NCBI RefSeq assembly: GCF_001514215.1
Contig: NZ_KQ948863.1
Coordinates: forward strand, 18,760-82,759
DNA: 64,000 nt
DNA from: Streptomyces bungoensis
GTDB lineage: Bacteria > Actinomycetota > Actinomycetes > Streptomycetales > Streptomycetaceae
Direction: 5' to 3'
A program made the position numbers and the translations under genes. The notes beneath the pieces were generated by a model. The model did no database searches. It saw only the letters and a program-made list of their open reading frames with translations, and was not told where the DNA came from. The first letter of the stretch is position 1, and each line of letters begins with the position of its first letter. Below are positions 9,001-17,900 of this stretch, piece after piece.

Positions 9001-11930
9001 CCGTGCACCGCCACGTCACCCTGCCCGTCACCGAACTCGACTGGAGCGGCCTGGACCCGGCGCGGCGGGACACCGCACTCGAGCGGCTGCTCGACGAGGA
9101 CCGCGCACGCGGCATCGCCCTGGACCGCCCCCCGCTGCTGCGCGTCACCCTGATCCGGCTCGGCCCCGACGAGGTGCGCGTGGTGTGGACCTTCCACCAC
9201 GTCCTGCTCGACGGGTGGAGCGTCTTCCACGTCCTGTCGGACGTGATGGCCGCACACGCCGCGCTCGCCGCCGGCAGCGAGCCGGAACTGCCCCGGCGGA
9301 GGCCCTTCGCGGACTACGCCGCCTGGCTGGCCGGCCGGGACGCGGCCGCCGCCGAGGAGCACTGGAAGACCGCCCTCGCCGGGTACGCCGCGCCCACCGC
9401 GCTGCCCTACGACCGCAGGCCGGCCCCGGGCGCCGCCGCCCGGTCGGGTACCTGGCTGTCCCGGCGGCTCGGCGCCGACGGCACCGCCCGGCTGACGGAC
9501 TTCGCCCGCCGCCACCGGCTCACCCTCAACACCCTGGTGCAGGGCGCCTGGGCGCTGCTGCTGGCCCGCGCCGGCGGCGAGCGGGAGGTGTGCTTCGGCA
9601 CCACCGTCTCCGGCCGGCCCGCCGACCTGCCGGGCGCGGACACGATCACCGGCCTGTTCATCACCACCCTGCCCGCCCGGATCACCGTGGACGAGTCCAC
9701 GCCGTGCGCGGCGTGGCTGCGGGAGCTCCAGGCGGCCCGCGCGGAGGACCGGCGCTTCGACCACGTGCCGCTGACGGACCTCCATCAGTGGAGCGAACTG
9801 CCGCCCGGCACCGCCCTGTTCGACAGCCTGCTGGTCTTCGAGAACTACCCCGTGGGCGACGCCACCGCCGGCGCGCACGGCGTGCGCATCCGCGACCTCG
9901 ACGCCCGCGAGGCGACCAACTACCCGCTCACCGTGGTGATCTCGCCCGGCGACGAGCTGAGCGTGGAACTCGGCTACGACCCCCGGTACTTCGACGAGGC
10001 GACGGCCGAGGCCCTGGCCGCCCGGCTGACGCACACCCTGACCGCCCTCGCCGCGTCCGGTGACCGGGCGCCGCTGCACACCGTCGACGTGCTGCCGCCC
10101 GCGGAACGCCACCGGCTGCTGCACGGCCCCGCACGCCCGCAGCTGGCGCCGGTGCCCCCGGCGACGCTGCCCGCGCTGATCGAGGCCGCGATCGACCGCC
10201 GGGCCGACCGCACCGCCCTCGACACGGGCGAGTCGCGGCTGACCTTCGCCGAGGCGGAGGCGCGCGCCAACCGGCTGGCACACCACCTCGTCGCACGCGG
10301 GGCCGGGCCCGGCGACCTCGTCGCGCTGGTCCTGCCGCGCTCGGCGGACATGGTCCTCGCCCAGCTCGCCGTCGCCAAGGCGGGCGCCGCCTTCCTCCCG
10401 GTGGACCCCGGCTATCCGGCCGAGCGGGTCGCGCTGATGCTGCGCGACGCGGACCCCGCCGTCACCCTCACCGCCGAGGAGGTCGCCGGCCTGCTCACCG
10501 CGCCGCCCGACGGCACACCCGGCCACCGGCCCACCGACGCCGACCGGATCCGCCCGCTCCACCTCGACGACCCGGCGTACGTCATCTACACCTCCGGCTC
10601 CACCGGAACCCCCAAGGGCGTCGTCGTCACCCACCGCGGGCTGGCCGGCTTCGCCGCCGCCGAGGCCGCGCACTACCAGGTCCGCCCCGGGGACCGCGTC
10701 CTGGCCTTCGCCACACCCAGCTTCGACGCCTCCGTACTGGAGCTGTGCATGGCGTGGCCGAGCGGCGCGGCCCTCGTCGTGCCGCCGCCCGGCCCGCTGC
10801 TCGGCGCCGAACTGGCCGGCTTCCTGCGCACCGCGCGCATCACGCACACCCTGCTGCCGCCCGCCGCGCTCGCCACCCTCCCGCCGGACACCCCCGGCAC
10901 CCTGCCGGACCTGCGCACCCTGGTGGTCGGCGCGGACGCCTGCCGGGCCGAACTGGCCGCCCGGTGGGCACCGCACCACCGCATGGTCAACTCCTACGGG
11001 CCCACCGAGGCGACCGTCGTCGCCACCTGGTCCGACCCGCTGGAGCCGGACGGCGGCGCGCCGCCCATCGGCCGCGCGCTGCCCGCCACCCGCATCTACG
11101 TCCTCGACGCGCGCCTGCGCCCCGTCCCCGACGGCGTGCCCGGCGAACTGTGGCTCGCCGGCCCGGCGCTGGCCCGCGGCTACCTGGGCCGCCCCGGCCT
11201 GACGGCGACCCGCTTCACCGCCGACCCGTTCGGACCGCCCGGCACCCGCATGTACCGCACCGGCGACCTCGTCCGGCGCGACGCCCGCGGCGAACTGCAC
11301 TACCTCGGGCGCACCGACCACCAGCTCAAGCTGCGCGGCCACCGCATCGAGGCCGGCGAGGTCGAGGCGACCCTGGTGCGCCACCCGGCCGTACTGGACG
11401 CCGTGGTGAGCGTGCGGGAGGACGAGCCGGGGCTGCCGCGCCTGGTGGCCCACCTGCTCGTCGCGCCCGGTGCCGAGCCGCCCGCCTCCGCGGAGCTGCG
11501 GGCCCTCGCCGCCCGGACCCTGCCCGGCCCCATGGTGCCCTCGGCGTTCGTGACGCTGGACCGCTTCCCGCTCACGGAGAACGGCAAGACCGACCGCGCC
11601 GCGCTGCCCGCGCCCGGCCCCGAGACGCAGGAGCCGGCCGCCGGGCACGTGCCGCCCCGCACCGCCACCGAGGAGGCCGTCGCCGCCCTGTGGGAGGAGG
11701 CCCTGGAGACCACCGTGGGCGCCGAGGACGACTTCTTCGACCTGGGCGGCGACTCCCTGCGCGCCCTGCGGATCGCCTCCCGCGCCAACGACCTCTTCGG
11801 CGTGACCCTCACGCCCCGCGACGTCCTGGTCAACCGCACCGTCGCCGCCCTGGCGGACCTGGTGGAGGAACAGGTGCTGAGCGAACTCGAAGACGCCGCA
11901 CGCGGCGACAGCGACCACGAAGAACGGTGA
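1..11930 (+). CDS. Nonribosomal peptide synthetase, 3' part (modules C*-A-T-E, C-A-T-E, C-A-T)
   Basis: The reading frame is already open at base 3 and encodes C-domain sequence, so the true start lies upstream. Module 1: partial C (active site reads DHLILDG, first His replaced by Asp, catalytic His kept), A about 1095-2560, carrier GGDSI near 2700, epimerase about 2860-4190 (HHLIVDGVSW). Module 2: C about 4265-5580 (HHVLLDG), A 5635-7110, T near 7250, E 7425-8690 (HHLVVDAVSW). Module 3: C 8795-10100, A 10170-11610, T near 11746 (GGDSL), no E. Pocket residues aligned by eye to the GrsA positions: A1 DAYFWGVTFK (Val/Ile-like), A2 DVFSVAIVYK (not assigned), A3 DALLVGSVVK (hydrophobic). C2 and C3 look DCL-type, matching the upstream epimerases. 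The C-terminus is an acidic tail suited to docking with the next NRPS, which starts 13 bp downstream in the same operon. Confidence 0.97.
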   Translation, partial: RDERLRALLDQDRARGVDLTRAPLQRLVLARVSDRAVRVVWSFDHLILDGWSLFQVLSDVFARHAGLTGAAHAPLPDRRPFRDYVAWLRDRADRAEAERHWQTRLDGLDETTALPFDREPRETHRAESTRAVRVTVPETTTRALRSLARTAGLTMNTLVQGAWAVLLGRQAATGEVVFGTTVSGRPPELPGADAMTGLFIATLPTRVTVPRDEPLLTWLARLQQEQSEDRRHDHVPLHRMKAFTRLPERAALFDSIVVFENYPVDDSLAAAHGLRLTGLDGIETTNYPLSLVAYPGTELALRLGYDPDLFDAATVERMAEYLTVLLEGLAVAPGSTPARLPLLTAARREQVLHTWNDTATGTPAATTADLFAARVRRTPDAVALLAGDERLTYRELDDRAAALAARLAARGVRPEVPVGVLMDRSACLVVTQVALARLGGVYVPLDGRAPRERLRTMLVEAGADLLLTDGAWEETATVLLPQGHVLRPDDDGAAAAEPAADSRVHPDNVQYLMFTSGSTGTPKGVAVRQRDVAALALDRAFTGHDRVLVHSPHAFDASTYELWVPLLRGGTAVLAPPGDLEAAAVRHAITEQGVSCLFLTVGLFRLLAQEDPACLSGAREVWTGGEAVPGSAVRRVLDACPGLTVVDVYGPTETTTFATRRVFRAGDALPATLPIGRPLDDTRVYVLDGALQPQPPGIPGELYLAGAGLARGYTGRPGATAARYPADPFGPPGGRMYRTGDIVRWSADGELHFVGRADDQIKIRGFRVEPAEIEARITAHPAIAEAVVSVSRHAGRKRLVAHLVPAPGAAVPPAAELRDRLSGGLPDYMVPAAFVTVAELPLTANGKVDRRRLPEPDLSTAADTAYRAPHTEAERVLAGIWAELLGVERVGADDNFFVLGGDSIVSIQVVSRARTAGLALTPRDLFRHPTLAALATASTGAAATVAGTGPVTGEAGLTPIQHWFLDAEPPRPAYFNQSVLVETAGDVDSGALAAALAALWAHHDALRARFTRAADGTWHQEIAAPDTEAPRLLDVHDLSALDAEAAAQAEDHLSQEAHTGFRLDTGPLITARLFTRADRAARLLLAAHHLIVDGVSWRVLLEDLETAYRQARAGEPIRLPQRTTSARAWVRRLTRRTRQGDFAAQRAHWEAVSRHCAEPLPVDLDGGNTAADLRAVTVRMDRRRTDDLLRRVPGVYRTRIDDVLLTALGRVLADWTGRATVAVGLEGHGREDQLFDDLDLSRTVGWFTSLFPVALELPDGDWGTALKSVKEQLRAVPDRGVGYGALRHLAGDETLAAAPLPGISFNYLGRFDWSADGGALVGSVPGGLGGAEDPGAPRPHLLDVVARVEGDELEITWHYSGGRHREETVAALAAGMRRALEEIVAHCAAPDAGGRTPSDFPLARLDQSAVDRIAGDGRTVEDVYPLTPMQAGMLFHSLMDSRARTYVNQVQVVLHGVTDPHALAEAWQHTADANPILRTRLVWQETAEPLQVVERRAAVPVTHHDWAGRPAGQCARDMESLLDADRRAGIDLGAAPLTRLALIRLAPDRVRMVWTFHHVLLDGWSAAQVFDEVCERYAALTAGRRPQVPGRAPFADYLRWLAAQDTGRAERYWRDTLAGFAAPTALPRDRRPAEAHRTSSSGTVRVALGQEVSARLKETAQQAGLTVNTMLQGAWGLLLRHYGGGDDVVFGTTVSGRPAELPGVTSMVGLFINTVPTRLRIDGGRPLLQWLREVQAAQSEARGHDFVSLAQVQAWSEVPGGTNLFDSIVVFENYPFDAGALARHGLAVEQERDLEPTNYPLSVVVAPGDDVTVSLDYDPAAFDAATVEGLGAGLRTLLAAMADGTDHRLADLPVLAPDDGRRLLDRLAGPVARPPHRTLPDAFAAQAARTPDAPAVTAGAEHLTYRQLDERANRLARLLIDAGAGPERFVALALPRTADLIVALLAVLKSGAAYLPVDPGHPAERIAFLFDDVRPDAVITCAETSGRLPDGPYTRIALDDAACAGRLAAASAAQVGDGERRGTLLPDHPAYVIHTSGSTGRPKGVVVSHASVAALADWAAAEFTGRGLAHVVASTSLNFDVSVFEIVSPLLAGGHVELVRDVLALAERPGPWRAGLLSAVPSALGRLLAEDTVRVTADTVVLAGEALPARAVREVHAAIPGCRVMNIYGPTEATVYATAFTCDPADPDRDPPIGRPVGGARAYVLDARLRPVPVGAPGELYLAGTGVARGYLNRPGLTASRFLADPFGPPGGRMYRTGDLVRWTADGDLLYLGRTDDQVKVRGFRIELGEVEAALAGHPRVAAAAARVVEHDGHKRLVGYAVPRGGDTPAPADLRAFLARTLPDHLVPAVVVPLERLPLGATGKLDRRALPAPVWSAPAAEGTRPPRTDGERTLAAIWSEVLGVADVGATDNYFALGGDSILGIQIVSAARRAGLALTPRHLFQHQTVAELAAAVEEVPAATADAEQGPVLGDVPLTPVQHWLFDTLAGDPARLTQAMSFELAPDTDVTLLRAALAAVLEQHDALRMRYEQDGEGRRRQYGTAPGAAPHLEVHDAPEEPAAVAAELCAGFDLERGPLFKAAVCRPEGHHRPPVLVLAAHHLVVDAVSWRVLLEDLDAAHRALRAGATPDLGARTTSFRTWARRLAAYTADGGFDDELAHWSGLRPTALPTDLAGGNAGADEETVTVSLGEEDTRRLLQEVPDAYRTRVNDVLLCAVGRVLARWTGEDRVVLALEGHGREDLFADVDLARTVGWFTTMFPVGLDVPRGADLGTALKTVKENLRAVPRGGVGYGALRHLHPRAGRDLPGLPQVGFNYLGQQDRTAAADGLLRAPRGGLTGGMDPSAQRPHLIDVLGQVTGGRMEFTWSYSRRVHRHDTVARLARETAEELREIVRHCAEPGAGGRTPSDFPLAALDQAAVDRLAGDGRDVTDVYPLTPTQTGMVVHGMDEPGEGLYVEQITFVADGVREPRLLAAAWQHVVDRTPVLRTAVALGEVPVPLQTVHRHVTLPVTELDWSGLDPARRDTALERLLDEDRARGIALDRPPLLRVTLIRLGPDEVRVVWTFHHVLLDGWSVFHVLSDVMAAHAALAAGSEPELPRRRPFADYAAWLAGRDAAAAEEHWKTALAGYAAPTALPYDRRPAPGAAARSGTWLSRRLGADGTARLTDFARRHRLTLNTLVQGAWALLLARAGGEREVCFGTTVSGRPADLPGADTITGLFITTLPARITVDESTPCAAWLRELQAARAEDRRFDHVPLTDLHQWSELPPGTALFDSLLVFENYPVGDATAGAHGVRIRDLDAREATNYPLTVVISPGDELSVELGYDPRYFDEATAEALAARLTHTLTALAASGDRAPLHTVDVLPPAERHRLLHGPARPQLAPVPPATLPALIEAAIDRRADRTALDTGESRLTFAEAEARANRLAHHLVARGAGPGDLVALVLPRSADMVLAQLAVAKAGAAFLPVDPGYPAERVALMLRDADPAVTLTAEEVAGLLTAPPDGTPGHRPTDADRIRPLHLDDPAYVIYTSGSTGTPKGVVVTHRGLAGFAAAEAAHYQVRPGDRVLAFATPSFDASVLELCMAWPSGAALVVPPPGPLLGAELAGFLRTARITHTLLPPAALATLPPDTPGTLPDLRTLVVGADACRAELAARWAPHHRMVNSYGPTEATVVATWSDPLEPDGGAPPIGRALPATRIYVLDARLRPVPDGVPGELWLAGPALARGYLGRPGLTATRFTADPFGPPGTRMYRTGDLVRRDARGELHYLGRTDHQLKLRGHRIEAGEVEATLVRHPAVLDAVVSVREDEPGLPRLVAHLLVAPGAEPPASAELRALAARTLPGPMVPSAFVTLDRFPLTENGKTDRAALPAPGPETQEPAAGHVPPRTATEEAVAALWEEALETTVGAEDDFFDLGGDSLRALRIASRANDLFGVTLTPRDVLVNRTVAALADLVEEQVLSELEDAARGDSDHEER

Positions 11931-11943
11931 GGACCGGACGACC

Positions 11944-14900
11944 ATGACGTCTTCGAAGCGAAACCGCGCCGAGGCCCTGCCCCAGGACCTCCAGGAAGTG
12001 CTCCGCCGCCGGCTCGCCGGACGCGCCGCCGGCACCCCCGCCGCCGCCCGGCAGGCGATCCCGCGGGCGGACCGCACCCGGCCGCTGCCCCTGTCCTTCG
12101 CCCAGCAGCGCCTGTGGTTCCTCGACCGGCTGCGCCCCGGCGACGCCCGCTACAACAGCGCGGTCGCGCTGCGTCTCACCGGGCCCCTCGACCACACCGC
12201 CCTGTCCGGCGCGCTGGAGCACGTGGTCGGGCGGCACGAGGCCCTGCGCACCACGTTCCAGGAGACCGACGGCAGACCCGTGCAGATCGTCCATCCCGCC
12301 GGGCCGGTCCCGCTGCCCGTGCGGGACCTGACGGCTCCCGGCGAGCAGCCGGCCGACCTGGACGCCGTACTGCCGGCCGAGTACGAGCGCCCCTTCGACC
12401 TGCGGACCGGGCCGCTGCTGCGCGCCCTGCTGCTGCGGGAGGCGCCCGACGCGCACGTCCTGCTGCTGACGGCCCATCACATCGTCACAGACGGCTGGTC
12501 GATGGGCGTGCTGCTGCAGGAGCTGTGCGCCGCCTACGACGCCCTCGCCCGGGGCGCCCGGCCCGCGTCGGAGCCGGTGGCCACGCAGTACCCGGACTTC
12601 GCCGTCTGGCAGCGCGAGCACCTGTCCGGGGCCCGGCTGGAGCGTGAACTGGCGCACTGGAAGGAGCGGTTGACGGGCGCGGTGGCGCCCGAACTGCCGC
12701 TGGACCGGCCGCGCCGCGGCGAGGAGTCCGGCGCGGGCGCGGTGCACACCTTCACCGTCCCGGCGGACACCACGGCCCGGCTGAAGCACCTCGCGGCCGG
12801 TCAGCACACCACGCTGTTCACCGCCCTGGTCGCCGCCTGCCAGGCCCTGCTGGCCCGCTGGTCCGGGCAGGACGACATCACCGTCGGCTCGCTGACCCCC
12901 GGCCGCGGCCGTACCGACCTGGAACAGGCCGTCGGCTTCTTCGTCAACACCGTCGCGCTGCGCACCCGCGTCGAGACCGGCGGTTCCTTCCGCGAGCTGC
13001 TCACCGCCGCCGCCGACACCGTCAACGACGCCTTCGCGCACGGCGACACGCCGTTCGAACGGCTGGTGGAGGCCGTCGGCGCGACCCGGGAGCCGGGCCG
13101 CAACCCCCTGTTCGACGTGATGGTCCTGCTGCACCCCGCGCCGCCCGCCGCACCCGACCCGCACGGCCTGGCCACCGCCCCGGTCACCGTGCCCCGGAGG
13201 GCTGCCGCGTTCGACCTGAGCGTGGAGTTCGTCCCGGACGGGGACGGGCTGACCGGCCTGCTGGAGTACCGCACCGACCTGTTCGACCCGGCCACCGCCG
13301 AGCGCATGGCGGACCAGCTGCTGCGCACGCTGGACGGCGCCGCCGCCGAACCCGACCGGCCGCTCGGCGCCCTGCCCCTGCTCTCGCCCCGGCAGACGCG
13401 GCAGGTGACGCGGGACTGGAACGCGACCGCGCGCCCCGTACCCGAGGAGACCCTGCCCGAGCTGTTCGCGCGGCAGACCGCCCGCACCCCGCACGCCACC
13501 GCCCTGGTCACCGGGGACGTGACCCTGGACTACGCGGCACTCGACGCCCGCGCCGACCGCCTGGCCCGCCACCTAGTGGAGCGCGGCGCGGGCCCCGAGC
13601 GGCTGGTCGCGCTCCGCCTGCCGCGCACCGCCGACATGATCGTGGCGATCCTCGCCGTCTGGAAGTCGGGCGCCGGCTACCTGCCCCTGGACCCCGCGCT
13701 GCCCGAGGACCGGGTGCGGTTCCTGCTGGACGACGCGCGGCCCGCGCTCGTCCTGGACGAGGCCGCGCTGCGGGACGTACCCGACACCGCTCCCGACACG
13801 CCCTCCTGCTGCCTCGCCCCGCCGCATCCCGACACCACCGCCTACGTCATCTACACCTCCGGCTCCACCGGCCGCCCCAAGGGCGTGGCCGTGGCCCACC
13901 GCTCCCTGGCGAACCTCCTGGCGAGCCACCGCGAGGGCTTCGTCGCCGAGGCGGGCGGCGGGCCCCTTCGGGTGGCCCTGACGGCGTCGTTCTCCTTCGA
14001 CACCTCCCTGGAGGGCGTGCTGCTGATGGCCGACGGCCACCCGCTGCACCTCGTCGACGAGACGACCCGGCTGGACGCCGCCGCACTGGTCGAGTACGTC
14101 GTCGAGCACCGCGTCGACTTCCTCGACCTGACCCCCACCTACCTGCGCCAGCTGCTGCCCGCCGGGCTCCTCACCGACCCCCGCCACCACCCCCGGGTGC
14201 TGATGCTCGGCGGCGAGGCCGTCGGACCGGGCCTGTGGCGGGAGCTGGCCGGGCACGCGGACGTGGCCGCGTACAACTTCTACGGGCCCACCGAGTGCAC
14301 GGTCGACGCGCTGGCCTGCCGCATCGAGGGCGACGGCCGCCCGACCGTGGGCCGGCCGCTGGCCAACGTGCGCGCCTACGTCCTCGACGACCGGCTGCGG
14401 CCCGTGCCGCCCGGTGTGGGCGGCGAGCTGTACCTGGCCGGCGTGCAACTGGCGCGCGGCTACGCGGGCCGGCCGGGGCTCACCGCCGCACGGTTCCTGC
14501 CCGACCCGTTCGGCCCGCCCGGCGCCCGCATGTACCGCACCGGCGACCTGGCCCGCTGGACCGGCGACGGCCGCCTGGACTACCTGGGGCGCGCCGACGA
14601 CCAGGTCAAGGTGCGCGGCCACCGCATCGAGCCCGGCGAGGTGGAGGCGGCCCTGACGGACCTGCCCGGGGTGGCGGCCGCCGCGGTCGTCGCCGTCGCC
14701 GATCCGCACGGCCACACCCGGCTGGCCGCCTACCTCGTCCCCGCCGACCGCGGCACGCGGCTCGTCGCGGGCGAGGTGCGGGCGGCCTGCCGGCGCGTGC
14801 TGCCCGACCACATGGTGCCGTCCTCCTTCACCGTCCTGGACGCCCTGCCGACGACCGTCAGCGGCAAGGTCGACCGGCGGGCCCTGCCCGCACCCGACCT

Positions 14901-17900
14901 CGACGGCGGCGAGCGCGAGAGGGAGTTCGTCGCCCCGCGCACTGCCGAGGAGGAGACCCTCGCCCGGATCTGGGCGGAGGTGCTGGGCGCGCGCCGGGTC
15001 GGCGTGACGGACAACTTCTTCGAGCTGGGCGGCGACTCCATCCTCAGCATCCAGGCCGTCTCCCGCGCCCGCGCGGCCGGCCTGCACCTGACCTCGCGGG
15101 ACGTCTTCCGCCACCAGACCGTCGCCGACCTCGCCGCCGCCGCGTCGGCGCGCACCGCCGCCGTGCCCGCGCCCCGGCGGCCGCGCGAGGAGGGCCCGGC
15201 GCCGCTGACACCGATCCAGGAGTGGTTCTTCGCCGCGCACGGCCCGCTGCGCCACTTCACCATGTCGATGCTGCTGGACCTGCCGCGCGACCTGGACGAG
15301 CGGGCCCTGGAGCGCGCCCTGGAGGCACTGGCCGCCCGGCATCCCGCGCTGCGCACCCGTTTCGCGCGCTCGGGGGACACCTGGCGCCAGCACCCCGGCG
15401 AGGGCCCCGGCACCGGCCTGCTCGCCCGCCACGACCTGTCCCGCACCGCCGACCCGGCGGCCGCCCGCGAGGAGGCCGCCGAGACCGCCCGCGCCGCCCT
15501 CGACCCGGAGACCGGCACCCTGCTGCGCGCGGCCCTGCTGACCTGCCCCGGCGAGCGCCCCCAGCTGTTCCTGACCGCCCACCACCTGGCCGTGGACAGC
15601 GTCTCCTGGCGCATCCTCCTCGCCGACCTCGCCCAGGCCTACCGGCAGGCGGCCCAGGGCGACCCGGTCGAACTGGAGCCCGTCGCCACGCCGTTCGCCG
15701 ACTGGGCCGCGCACCTGTCCCGCCGGGTGCGCGCCGGCGACCTCGACACCGACCTGGCGCACTGGACGGCCGAGGCCTCCGAGGCCCGCACCCCGCTGCC
15801 CGTGGACCGCCCCGGCACCCCGCTCGCCGGCTCGGTCCGCACCCTGCGCACCCGCGTGGACCGCGCCACCACCGGCGCCCTCCTGCGCCAGGTGCCCGCG
15901 GTCTACCGGACGCAGGTCAACGACGTGCTGCTCAGCGCGCTGAGCCGGGTCCTCGCCGACTGGACGGGCACCGGACGGGCGACCGTCGCCCTGGAGGGCC
16001 ACGGCCGCGAGGACGACACGCTCGACCTGTCCCGCACGGTGGGCTGGTTCACCACCCAGTACCCCGTCACCCTCACGCCCGCCGGGCCGTCCGGCGCGCC
16101 CGACTGGGGCGCCACCCTGAAGGCGGTGAAGGAACGCCTGCGGGCCGTACCCCGGCACGGCCTCGGCTACGAGGCCCTGGCCCGCCTCGGCTCACCCGAC
16201 CCCGCCGCCCGCGCCCTGCGCGACCTCCCGCTGCCGCAGGTCTGCTTCAACTACCACGGCCAGTGGGAGGCCGGCGACGGGCGGGACTTCACCCCGGCGG
16301 GCGAGGTGCCCGGACGCGACGTCGCCGCCGGCGAACCGCTGGACCACCTGCTGGACGTCTCCGCCGTGGTCGCGGGCGGCGAACTGGAGATCACCTGGCA
16401 CTACAGCGACCAGGTGCACGACGAGGACACCGTCCGCGCCCTCGCCGACGGCATGACCCGCGCGCTCACCGCGATCACCGAGCACTGCGCCCGCCCCGGC
16501 GCGGGCGGCCGCACCCCGTCCGACTTCCCGCTGGCCCGCCTCGACCAGGACCGCCTGGACCGGCTCGCCGGCGACGGACGGGACGTGGAGGACATCCTGC
16601 CGCTGACCCCGCTGCAGGAGGGCATGCTCTTCCACCGGCTGGTCGGCGGCGACGAAGACGTCTACGTCGACCAGGCGGCGCTCCTGCTGGACGGCGTCGC
16701 CGACCCGCACGCCTTCGCCGCGGCCTGGCAGCGCGTCACCGAGCGCACGCCCGCCCTGCGCACCTGCGTGGTCTGGGAGGACGTCCCCGTACCCCTCCAG
16801 GTCGTGCGCCGGGACGTACGGGTGCCGGTCACCCACCTCGACTGGCGGGACCTGGACGAGCCGGAGCGGGCCGAGCGCCTGGCCCGGCTGCGGGCGGACG
16901 ACCTGGCCCGCGGCATCGACCTGGCCGCCGCACCGCTGATGCGCCTCACCCTGGTCCGCCTGCCCGACGCGCGGCTGCACCTGCTGTGGACCTCCCACCA
17001 CCTGATCCTCGACGGCTGGAGCCTGGCCCAGGTACTGACCGAGGTCTGCGAGGAGTACGCGGCGCTCACCGCCGGCACCGAGTCCCGGCCGCCGGTACGG
17101 CGCCCCTTCGGCGACTACGTCCGCTGGCTCGCCGAACAGGACCCCGCCGCCGCCCGCGCGCACTGGCAGGGCGTCCTCGCCGGTTTCACCACCCCCACTC
17201 CGCTGCCCGCCGACCGCCCCCTGCGCGACGCCCACCTGGCCCGTTCCGCCGGTGTGCACACGGCCGGCCTGGACGACGGGACGTCGGCCCGGCTGGCGCG
17301 CACCGCACGCGAGGCCGGCCTCACCCTCAACACGGTCGTGCAGGGCGCCTGGGCACTGCTGCTCGCCCGCTACGGCGCCGAGGACGACGTGGTGTTCGGC
17401 ACCACCGTGTCCGGCCGGCCCGACGACCTGCCCGGCGTCGAGTCGATGGTGGGCATGTTCATCAACACCGTGCCCACCCGGGTCCGCGTCGACGCCGGAC
17501 GCACGGCCCGCGTCTGGCTGCGCGAACTGCAGGACGCCCAGGCCGAGTCGAGGCGCTTCGCGGCCGTGTCGCTGGCCGAGCTCACCCAGCTCAGCCAGGT
17601 GCCCTCCGGCAGCCCGCTGTTCCACAGCATGGTCGCCTTCGAGAACTACCCCTTCGACGAGGCCCGCACCGCCGGCTCCGGGGTGCGCCTGGCCGAGGTC
17701 ACCTCACGCGACGCCACCAACTACCCCCTCGTGCTGCGCGCCTACCACGGCGAATGCCTCGGCTTCGACCTCGCCTACGATCCCGCCCTGTTCGACGCGG
17801 CGACCGTCCGCTCCCTCGCCGACCGGCTGTGCCTGCTGCTCACGGAGCTGGCAGACGGCCCCGACCGGCCGCTGCGCGCCCTGGCCTGGACGACGGCCGC